DNA from: Chromatiales bacterium | GTDB taxonomy: Bacteria; Pseudomonadota; Gammaproteobacteria; UBA6429; Thiohalophilaceae | DNA length: 11,756 nucleotides | Assembly (NCBI GenBank): GCA_027070385.1 | Contig: JALXDW010000443.1 | Coordinates: forward strand, 1 to 11,756 | Direction of reading: 5' to 3' | In this document: positions 6,648 to 11,756 of the stretch, in pieces | Position numbering within the stretch: position 1 is the stretch's first letter | Layout: each line of letters opens with the position of its first letter | Made by a program: the position numbers and the translations under genes | Notes under the pieces: model-generated | Told to the model about the DNA's origin: nothing | Seen by the model: the letters and a program-made list of their open reading frames with translations, nothing else | Databases searched by the model: none

Positions 6648-8681
6648 TTACAATAGCGGCACTAGTAACAATGCAACAATATTCATTATTTTAATCAATG
6701 GGTTAATGGCAGGACCCGCTGTATCCTTGTAGGGGTCGCCTACGGTATCACCGGTCACGGCTGCTTTATGTGCATCCGAACCCTTACCGCCAAAATTACC
6801 ATCTTCGATGTATTTTTTGGCATTATCCCAGGCACCACCACCGGTGGTCATTGAAATTGCCACAAATAAGCCGGTTACAATGGTACCAATGAGTACACCA
6901 CCTAATGCCTGTGCGCCAAGTGTCAAACCCACAATAATCGGTACCACAACCGGTAACAAAGAAGGTATAACCATTTCTTTGATAGCGGCTTTTGTCAACA
7001 TATCCACAGCTTTTGAATAATCAGGCTTAACGGTGTAATCCATAATACCCGGCATTTCCTTAAACTGGCGACGTACTTCAATCACCACAGAACCCGCTGC
7101 ACGACCCACTGCCTCCATCGCCATTGCACCGAATAAATAAGGAATAAGACCACCAATGAATAAACCAATAATGACGTAATGGTTGGATAAATCAAACGTA
7201 ATCGCAGTACCATCACCATGATTGGCCAGTGTTTGAGTAAAGTCGGCAAACAGTACAAGCGTTGCCAAACCGGCAGAACCAATCGCATAGCCTTTGGTCA
7301 CTGCTTTGGTTGTATTCCCCACGGCATCCAGCGCATCGGTACGGTTACGAATATCTTCAGGCATATCCGACATTTCCGCCAGACCACCGGCATTATCCGT
7401 AATCGGGCCATAGGCATCGAGTGCAACAATAATCCCGGTCATTGATAACATCGACGTTGCGGCAATCGCAATCCCGTATAAACCGGCATAATGATAAGCA
7501 CCATAAATGGAAGCACAAACGGCCAGTACCGGCAGTGCGGTTGATTTCATTGACACACCTAAACCTGCAATGACATTAGTACCGTCACCGGTTGTTGATG
7601 CTTCGGCAATATGACGCACCGGACCAAATTCAGTTGCAGTGTAATATTCAGTAATCACAATCATTGCAACGGTTAAAGCGAGGCCAATCAATGCGGAAGC
7701 ATATAACGCATCCGGTACCGAACCGTTAATACCGGGCAATGTCACACCAGCCATCATTTCGTTTGTTACAAAGTAAAAAGCAACCGCTGAAAGCACAGCG
7801 GCAATACCCGTACCTCGATATAAGGCATTCATGATTTTGCCACCATCCTGAACAGAAACAAACCAGGAACCAATAATGGACGTTAAGATAGAGACCCCCC
7901 CCAATACCAACGGATAGGTGACCGCCAGATCACCGGCACCTTTTAATACCAGCCCACCTAAAATCATGGTCGCAATAATGGTCACCGCGTAAGTTTCAAA
8001 TAAATCTGCGGCCATACCCGCACAGTCACCCACATTATCGCCCACGTTATCCGCTATAACAGCCGGGTTACGTGGATCATCTTCAGGGATACCGGCTTCC
8101 ACTTTACCCACAATATCGGCACCCACATCTGCGCCTTTGGTAAAGATACCACCGCCTAAACGTGCAAAAATTGAAATTAAGGAACCACCAAAGGCTAAAC
8201 CAATCATAGGATGAAGTGGATCTTCAACTCCCATTAAAACTAAAGTCGCATAATAACCGGCAACACCGAGCAAACCTAAACCCACAACCAGCATCCCCGT
8301 AATGGCACCGCCTCTGAATGCAACGCGTAATGCCGGGTTAATACCCTGTTTTGCCGCTTCTGCAGTACGCGAGTTGGAACGCACGGAAACATGCATCCCA
8401 ATATAGCCGGCAGCACCGGATAAAAGCGCACCAATGGCGAAACCAAAAGCCGTATACCAGCCTAAAAAGACACCAATAGCAATAAATAAAACCACACCCA
8501 CCATGGATATAGCGGTGTATTGACGCGCAAGGTAAGCAATCGCACCTTCCTGAATAGCCAGCGCGATACGTTTAATTTCATCACTACCTTGCGATAATTT
8601 CATAATGGATACGATTGAAATGCCGCCATATATAATAGCGATAAGTGCGCATCCAAGAGCAAAGAGTAAACCGTCCGACAT
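6648..8681 (-). CDS. hppA: HppA, K+-independent proton-translocating membrane pyrophosphatase
   Basis: The 677-residue protein has the normal length and about 16 membrane helices of the membrane-integral pyrophosphatases. The substrate site is intact: [11 protein letters not shown] (185-195) with D185, D189, K193 and E195, and the [12 protein letters not shown] block (211-222) with metal-binding aspartates. The conserved GNTTKAVT segment (455-462) has Lys at 459 and Thr at 462, the signature of the K+-independent H+-pumping class as in Rhodospirillum rubrum; K+-dependent enzymes have Ala at the lysine position. It hydrolyses cytoplasmic PPi and pumps protons across the inner membrane, recovering energy from biosynthesis. 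The start is fixed by a strong GGAGG (complement of 8690-8694) 8 nt before the ATG. The gene stands alone, with a terminator downstream and a divergent promoter region upstream. Confidence 0.97.
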   Translation of the reverse strand: MSDGLLFALGCALIAIIYGGISIVSIMKLSQGSDEIKRIALAIQEGAIAYLARQYTAISMVGVVLFIAIGVFLGWYTAFGFAIGALLSGAAGYIGMHVSVRSNSRTAEAAKQGINPALRVAFRGGAITGMLVVGLGLLGVAGYYATLVLMGVEDPLHPMIGLAFGGSLISIFARLGGGIFTKGADVGADIVGKVEAGIPEDDPRNPAVIADNVGDNVGDCAGMAADLFETYAVTIIATMILGGLVLKGAGDLAVTYPLVLGGVSILTSIIGSWFVSVQDGGKIMNALYRGTGIAAVLSAVAFYFVTNEMMAGVTLPGINGSVPDALYASALIGLALTVAMIVITEYYTATEFGPVRHIAEASTTGDGTNVIAGLGVSMKSTALPVLAVCASIYGAYHYAGLYGIAIAATSMLSMTGIIVALDAYGPITDNAGGLAEMSDMPEDIRNRTDALDAVGNTTKAVTKGYAIGSAGLATLVLFADFTQTLANHGDGTAITFDLSNHYVIIGLFIGGLIPYLFGAMAMEAVGRAAGSVVIEVRRQFKEMPGIMDYTVKPDYSKAVDMLTKAAIKEMVIPSLLPVVVPIIVGLTLGAQALGGVLIGTIVTGLFVAISMTTGGGAWDNAKKYIEDGNFGGKGSDAHKAAVTGDTVGDPYKDTAGPAINPLIKIMNIVALLLVPLL

Positions 8682-8887
8682 GATATTTTCCTCCGTTGAT
8701 TCCTGATTTTGTTTATAATAATTTAACTCCTTGATGCTATACCTTTTAGAGCTGTAGGGGTATTGCCTCTTTTTATCATGCTATGACTCTGGTTAATGAA
8801 GCCAAAGCCATCGTCAATGTTAATAGACAAAAAACGAAAATTGAGTGAAAAACAAACAAATAACCGACTGAATCAGGAACATTTACA
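8682..8887. promoter_or_regulatory. Divergent intergenic region between hppA and the NAD(P)-binding protein gene
   Basis: The 206-bp region must carry promoters in both directions. For hppA, an AT-rich TTAAATTATTATAAA run (about 8713-8728 read on the minus strand) could hold the -10 element. For the rightward pair no convincing hexamer pair was found; the ribosome binding site AGGA at 8875-8878 lies 9 nt before the ATG at 8888. No riboswitch-like or tRNA-like structure is apparent. Confidence 0.3.
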
Positions 8888-9682
8888 ATGAAACAACCCC
8901 TTGTGGTCATTGGTCTGGGTGAAATGGGCAGTGTGTTTGCCCGAGGACTTCTTCGCTCCGGCCACCCCGTTTATCCCGTCACCCGTCAAATCACGCTGGA
9001 CGATGCAGCACAACAAATGCCTGAACCCTTACTCGTACTGGTTGCCGTTGCCGAAAATGATCTTCACCCCGTACTGGAAAAAATGCCTGCGGCCTGGCAA
9101 CAACGCCTTGTCTTATTACAAAACGAGCTATTGCCCCGCGACTGGCAACAATATGAATGGCTGAAAAATAATGCCCCTACCGTAATCTCTGTCTGGTTTG
9201 AAAAGAAAAAAGGCCAGGATACCAAAGTACTGATACCCTCACCGGTTTACGGGCCTCACGCACAAACCATCCACGATGCCCTGGCCACACTGGAAATTCC
9301 TGTTAATATCGTCAAAGACAGCCAACAACTTGAACTCGAATTAGTGATTAAAAATGTTTATATCTTAACAACCAACATTGCCGGGCTGGCCCTGAAAGCA
9401 ATAGGACTGGACAATGCCAGCGTTAAAACACTTTGGGAACAACATCAAACATTAGCCACAACCATTGCAAATGAAGTGATTGATATCCAGGAATACCTGA
9501 CAGGCAAAACATTTGATCGTAACGCCCTTATAAAAGGAATGCACAACGCCATGCAAGGTGATCCGGAACATAAATGTATGGGGCGTTCAGCACCCGCCCG
9601 ACTGGAACGTGCGTTAGATATTGCCAAACAAGCACAATTACATCCTGAACAACTGCTGAAAATAAAGTCAAACTTGTTATGA
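8888..9682 (+). CDS. Rossmann-fold NAD(P)-binding protein of unknown substrate (6-phosphogluconate dehydrogenase / ketopantoate reductase-like)
   Basis: The 264-residue protein starts with a dinucleotide-binding motif, VVIGLGEMGSVFARGL (GxGxxG glycines G9, G11, G14), which follows the beta-strand directly after the N-terminus. A C-terminal helical half (about 150-264) contains the KNVYILTTNIAGLALKAIG and MQGDPEHKCMGRSAPARLERAL segments. This two-part layout is that of the 6-phosphogluconate dehydrogenase and ketopantoate reductase superfamily, but a short, divergent member; no catalytic Lys/Glu pair can be assigned with confidence. The start is supported by AGGA 9 nt upstream. Its stop overlaps the purU start (ATGA, 4 bp), so the two are translationally coupled, which hints at a related role, perhaps in one-carbon metabolism, but this is inference. 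Confidence 0.75.
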   Translation: MKQPLVVIGLGEMGSVFARGLLRSGHPVYPVTRQITLDDAAQQMPEPLLVLVAVAENDLHPVLEKMPAAWQQRLVLLQNELLPRDWQQYEWLKNNAPTVISVWFEKKKGQDTKVLIPSPVYGPHAQTIHDALATLEIPVNIVKDSQQLELELVIKNVYILTTNIAGLALKAIGLDNASVKTLWEQHQTLATTIANEVIDIQEYLTGKTFDRNALIKGMHNAMQGDPEHKCMGRSAPARLERALDIAKQAQLHPEQLLKIKSNLL

Positions 9683-10539
9683 CTCGTAACTCTGCCATTG
9701 TTCTCATCTCCTGCCTGGATAAAAAAGGGCTGGTCAACACCATTACGCATTTTATTTCAAAATACAATGGCAACATTATTGACCTTGAACAACATGTCGA
9801 TCAGCATGAAAAAATGTTTTTTATGCGAATTGAATGGGACTTAACAAACTTTAAAATTGCCGATAATAAAATACAAACACAATTTAATATCGAAGTTGCC
9901 ACAAAACTTGAAATGCAGTGGTCCTTACACTTCTCTACACAACCTGTCGCAATGGCCATTTTCGTATCAAAATATTCACATTGTTTATTCGATATACTGG
10001 CTCGTTATCAATCAAAAGAATGGGGTTTCAAAATACCACTGGTAATCAGCAACCACCCGGATCTCGAACAGGCCGTCACCCCCTTGGGTATCGACTTTCA
10101 TTATATCCCGGTGGATAAAAACAATAAAAAACAGGCCGAAACACAACAACTGCAACTGTTGAAAAAACACAAAATAAACACCATAGTACTTGCCCGTTAC
10201 ATGCAAATACTCTCAGAAAATTTAATACAGCACTTTGAAAACAAAATTATTAACATACACCACTCTTTTTTACCCGCCTTCCCCGGAGCCAAGCCCTACC
10301 ACAATGCCTATGAACGTGGTGTAAAAATTATTGGTGCAACCAGCCACTATGTTACAGCAGATTTAGACGCAGGCCCCATCATTGCACAAGATGTTGAACC
10401 CATCCGCCATACCGACACCATTGCAGACCTCGTCCGTAAAGGACAGGACATAGAAAAAATTGTTTTATCCAAAGCCATCTGGTCACATATTAATTTTAAA
10501 ACCCTCGTTTACAAAAACCGAACCATTGTTTTCGAATAA
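9679..10539 (+). CDS. purU: PurU, formyltetrahydrofolate deformylase
   Basis: The 286-residue protein has the normal PurU length and order: an N-terminal ACT domain (about 6-80, with SCLDKKGLVNTITHFI and DLEQHVDQHEKMFFMRIEW) followed by a formyltransferase-fold domain (about 90-265). Landmarks are VISNH (122-126), NIHHSFLPAFPGAKPYHNA and the TADLDAGPII segment. By comparison with GART, N192, H194 and D230 form the catalytic set. PurU hydrolyses 10-formyl-THF to formate and THF in the cytoplasm, supplying formate for PurT-dependent purine synthesis and balancing the one-carbon pool. It overlaps the preceding Rossmann-fold gene by 4 bp (ATGA), so the two form an operon. No clear terminator hairpin follows before the repeat-rich region starting near 10656. 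Confidence 0.95.
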   Translation: MTRNSAIVLISCLDKKGLVNTITHFISKYNGNIIDLEQHVDQHEKMFFMRIEWDLTNFKIADNKIQTQFNIEVATKLEMQWSLHFSTQPVAMAIFVSKYSHCLFDILARYQSKEWGFKIPLVISNHPDLEQAVTPLGIDFHYIPVDKNNKKQAETQQLQLLKKHKINTIVLARYMQILSENLIQHFENKIINIHHSFLPAFPGAKPYHNAYERGVKIIGATSHYVTADLDAGPIIAQDVEPIRHTDTIADLVRKGQDIEKIVLSKAIWSHINFKTLVYKNRTIVFE

Positions 10540-10655
10540 ACACACAAATATCGTGTTAACGACAATCATCATAAACCTGCTACATCAAAAACAAATTTGA
10601 TAAACAACAACATCCAAATATTGCATCACCAATCGATACCACAAATATTTATTCT

Positions 10656-10683
10656 TTTATAATCCGCATGTATGGCAGTGAAT
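10656..10683 (-). repeat. Decayed type I-F CRISPR-like repeat copy
   Basis: Aligned without gaps to the copy at 11267-11294, 21 of 28 positions agree, with the best-conserved part at the GGCAGTGAA end. The palindromic centre is lost. It is on the same orientation as the two better copies. Confidence 0.5.
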
Positions 10684-10737
10684 TATTTAATTTCTGACAA
10701 GCTTGTTCTTGAAGTCATATTCTTAGGAGGCAGAACA

Positions 10738-10766
10738 AAGCGTAATGACTCCTAATCATTACGCTT
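10738..10766 (+). other. Strong hairpin with loop complementary to flanking TAGGAG sequences; spans a 7-codon ORF
   Basis: Perfect 11-bp arms AAGCGTAATGA and TCATTACGCTT enclose the 7-nt loop CTCCTAA. The loop is exactly complementary to TTAGGAG at 10723-10729 and, over six bases, to TAGGAG near 10774-10779. An ATG at 10745 opens a tiny frame, MTPNHYA, ending at 10768, behind an AGGAGG located 14 nt upstream. No U-tract follows, so it is not a standard terminator. It could be a regulatory RNA structure that hides Shine-Dalgarno sequences, or part of a mobile-element end. The stem is seen directly; the role is inference. Confidence 0.5.
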
Positions 10767-10828
10767 GAGCTCGACTAGGAGTACATTAGCAATATATGTG
10801 TTCTGACCCAGATTGTTCAAGTTATACA

Positions 10829-10856
10829 TTTCTAAGCTACGTGTACGGCAGTGAAC
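10829..10856 (-). repeat. Isolated type I-F CRISPR repeat, copy 2
   Basis: The 28-nt element begins TTTCTAAGCT and ends CGGCAGTGAAC, the reverse complement of the type I-F repeat form (GTTCACTGCC to AGCTTAGAAA). It differs from the copy at 11267 at only two positions, both G to A, and from the Yersinia-type I-F repeat as I remember it at about three. No further repeat stands 60 bp away on either side, so it is not part of a regular array. Confidence 0.82.
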
Positions 10857-10900
10857 TTTTTATGGTATTATTTCTGCTTATTTTGATAGGAGTTAATGAC

Positions 10901-11107
10901 ATGAATACACCTATATCCGGTCAAATTTTCACAGACGGCAACGGCACCCGAATCCGTATTGAATCCGTAAATACTATTAACGGTTTCACGCTTTTGGAGA
11001 CGGTTGACGCTGCCAACGCTAACGATATGTCGGCCTGCGGTGATGAATTGACGCTTGACGAATGGCATACTATATCAGCGCAACTTAATCTACATCTGGA
11101 AGAATAG
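10901..11107 (+). CDS. Small hypothetical protein, 68 residues, between two CRISPR-like repeats
   Basis: I do not recognise this protein. The ATG at 10901 has a good ribosome binding site (AGGAG, 10888-10892) with 8-nt spacing, which is why I prefer it to the in-frame ATG at 10796, whose product would begin by translating the I-F repeat plus a chance hydrophobic run. The 68-residue product is acidic and soluble, beta-like in the first half (GQIFTDGNGTRIRIESVNT) and probably helical at the end (LTLDEWHTISAQLNLHLEE), with one cysteine (C46). It is the size of a toxin-antitoxin partner, anti-CRISPR or cassette protein, but nothing in the sequence assigns it to any of these. It is flanked by I-F repeats at 10829 and 11267 in a region that otherwise holds gene remnants. 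Confidence 0.6.
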   Translation: MNTPISGQIFTDGNGTRIRIESVNTINGFTLLETVDAANANDMSACGDELTLDEWHTISAQLNLHLEE

Positions 11108-11150
11108 ATTTTGTAATCAGGGCGCACGCCTCACCGGACAAGCTTTGCAG

Positions 11151-11252
11151 TCAGCATAACGCTTCGCGTAATTTCTTTTTATCTGCATCGGTTAACTCAT
11201 CCAGTCGGCGGCTATGTTTTATTTTCGGTAATCCTGCCGCCCTTGCAAGCAC
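11151..11252 (-). pseudogene. Probable C-terminal gene remnant reading into a CRISPR-like repeat
   Basis: On the minus strand an open frame ends at TGA 11151-11153 and translates to a protein-like tail, VLARAAGLPKIKHSRRLDE followed by LTDADKKKLREALC. Amino-acid composition and the amphipathic end look like real coding sequence, not noise. Upstream, the frame runs through the I-F repeat at 11267-11294 and meets a TAA just beyond 11294, with no RBS before the only near-start (GTG at 11252). The body of the gene therefore seems to have been lost, with the break at the repeat. The tail vaguely recalls the C-termini of DapA-like aldolases, but it is too short to assign. Confidence 0.4.
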
Positions 11253-11266
11253 TGTTCTAAAATTGG

Positions 11267-11294
11267 TTTCTAAGCTGCGTGTGCGGCAGTGAAC
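11267..11294 (-). repeat. Isolated type I-F CRISPR repeat, copy 3 (best preserved)
   Basis: The 28-nt element begins TTTCTAAGCT and ends GCGGCAGTGAAC. Against the Yersinia-type I-F repeat as I remember it, it differs at one base (G instead of C in the left stem arm, position 13). There is no neighbour at the 60-bp period on either side. It lies at the junction between a gene remnant on the left and an AT-rich inverted repeat on the right. Confidence 0.85.
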
Positions 11295-11316
11295 AGTAAT
11301 ATTTTAAGCAAAAAAT

Positions 11317-11382
11317 AAGTTACATCAACCACTTAATGCATTTTAGGCTATTTTACCTTTATTTTAAGTGGCTTTGTAACTT
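11317..11382. repeat. Long imperfect inverted repeat in AT-rich DNA
   Basis: The left arm (11317-11336) is AAGTTACA-TCAA-CCACTTAA. The right arm (11364-11382) read on the other strand is AAGTTACA-AAG-CCACTTAA, so sixteen bases match around a short mismatched bulge. The 27-nt loop is AT-rich. No U-tract adjoins the stem and the loop is too long for a typical intrinsic terminator. It is the size of a mini inverted-repeat element or a folded recombination site. An additional AT-only hairpin (TTTAAAAA-CTTA-TTTTTAAA, 11388-11407) follows at once. Confidence 0.6.
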
Positions 11383-11466
11383 GTTGTTTTAAAAACTTAT
11401 TTTTAAAGAGCAAATTTGTTTGGTTATCTTACTATTTTACGCAAGCCAAACGTGTTAAAACTTTGT

Positions 11467-11756
11467 TTATACCAATTCTGTTTCCAGTAGTTTTTTTAGC
11501 GGCAATGCTTCTACTTTATCCGTTAGTATAAATTTTTTATCCCCTGGGTATATCACCCATACTTTATCTAAATTTAAGTCATGCAATGCTGTACGTATTG
11601 ATGCAGTTACTCGCGGTGCATCGGTACGTTTACATTCTACGCCAATCATTTGCCCATTCTTTTGCATGACCAAATCAATTTCTGCACCCTGATGCGTTGC
11701 CCAGAACCAGGCATCATCGGGTTGAACGATTGAAAGGACTTCTTCAATGACATAGC
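11467..11756 (-). CDS. AAA-family ATPase with DUF4143 C-terminal domain, partial (N-terminus beyond window)
   Basis: The frame is open to the window edge and gives the last 95 residues of a protein usually near 380-420 long. The segment DAWFWATHQGAEIDLVMQKN followed by GQMIGVECKRTDAPRVT is the hallmark of the DUF4143 family, an AAA ATPase domain followed by a PD-(D/E)XK-like nuclease fold. The candidate active-site residues are E and D in GAEIDLV and E and K in GVECKRT. It ends with LDKVWVIYPGDKKF and VEALPLKKL, as family members do. These genes are common in accessory DNA and have no settled function. The apparent start near 11673 seen in a truncated reading (TTG) is internal. The Walker motifs must lie outside the window. 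Confidence 0.85.
   Translation of the reverse strand, partial: YVIEEVLSIVQPDDAWFWATHQGAEIDLVMQKNGQMIGVECKRTDAPRVTASIRTALHDLNLDKVWVIYPGDKKFILTDKVEALPLKKLLETELV

Larger units (their letters stand above)
10540..10900. other. Gene-poor AT-rich stretch with CRISPR-like repeats and a hairpin
   Basis: After purU there is a 361-bp stretch without a convincing protein gene. The first 115 bp show nothing beyond AT-rich sequence. From 10656 it holds a decayed I-F repeat-like element, a 10-bp palindrome ACAAGCTTGT (10697-10706), an AGGAGG at 10725-10730 followed by a strong hairpin, a second TAGGAG near 10774, a well-preserved I-F repeat (10829-10856), and the ribosome binding site of the 68-residue ORF. 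An open frame does begin at the ATG at 10796 and runs in frame into that ORF, but it translates the repeat. Confidence 0.5.

Noticed and set aside
10796..10900. Longer start for the 68-residue ORF, including a hydrophobic segment
   Set aside because: The extension translates the CRISPR-like repeat, and the ATG at 10901 has the better-placed AGGAG; the hydrophobic run is probably AT-rich chance coding.
10656..11294. A functional CRISPR array
   Set aside because: Repeats are not at the 60-bp period, there are no 32-bp spacers bounded by repeats, and no cas genes are present.
11108..11382. Integron attC site or chromosomal integron cassette
   Set aside because: GC-rich GCACGCCTCACC and the inverted repeat recall attC, but the RYYYAAC and GTTRRRY core boxes are not both present in proper places and no integrase is seen.
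10540..11466. CRISPR-associated Tn7-like (I-F3) transposon end
   Set aside because: No tns genes, no Tn7-type end repeats, and none of the known attachment genes for these elements adjoin the repeats.

Overview
The window looks like chromosomal DNA of a moderately AT-rich gammaproteobacterium. The main support is the order ptsP-rppH-HAD hydrolase at the left end, an arrangement known from Pseudomonas and relatives. A K+-independent membrane pyrophosphatase, a CheW/CZB chemotaxis-type protein, purU and remnants of type I-F CRISPR repeats fit a free-living, possibly marine or chemolithotrophic/methylotrophic lineage. That last placement is inference only.

Layout. 1-895 (minus): N-terminal part of PtsP, the GAF-containing enzyme I of the nitrogen PTS, cut by the window edge. 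919-1410 (minus): RppH Nudix RNA pyrophosphohydrolase, upstream of ptsP and probably cotranscribed with it. 1562-2251 (plus, divergent): HAD-IB phosphatase, followed closely by a FecCD/BtuC-type permease (2289-3278) and its ATPase (3278-4060). These two are a cobalamin/siderophore-type importer pair without a binding protein in view. 4116-4808 (minus): a lone ParA-like ATPase, convergent with the importer. 4809-5061: AT-rich intergenic DNA with two small palindromes. 5062-5637 (plus): unrecognised 191-residue protein. 5657-6514 (minus): a CheW fold interrupted by a zinc-binding CZB domain. 6594-6626: rho-independent terminator for the proton-pumping pyrophosphatase hppA (6648-8681, minus). 8888-9682 and 9679-10539 (plus): a Rossmann-fold NAD(P)-binding protein translationally coupled to PurU.

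10540 to the right end is different in character: sparse, AT-rich, and built of fragments. It holds three isolated 28-nt elements that match the type I-F CRISPR repeat (two good, one decayed). They are not spaced as an array. They sit around a strong hairpin whose loop is complementary to flanking Shine-Dalgarno-like sequences, a 68-residue unknown ORF with its own RBS, a minus-strand gene remnant that reads into a repeat, a long inverted repeat, and the C-terminus of an AAA/DUF4143-family ATPase with a PD-(D/E)XK-type tail. This is the part most worth following up: either a decayed I-F locus that has collected genes, or small gene cassettes punctuated by CRISPR-type repeats.

The rest is ordinary core genome: RNA 5' end processing and nitrogen PTS signalling (rppH, ptsP), nutrient import, PPi-driven proton pumping, and formyl-THF recycling (purU).
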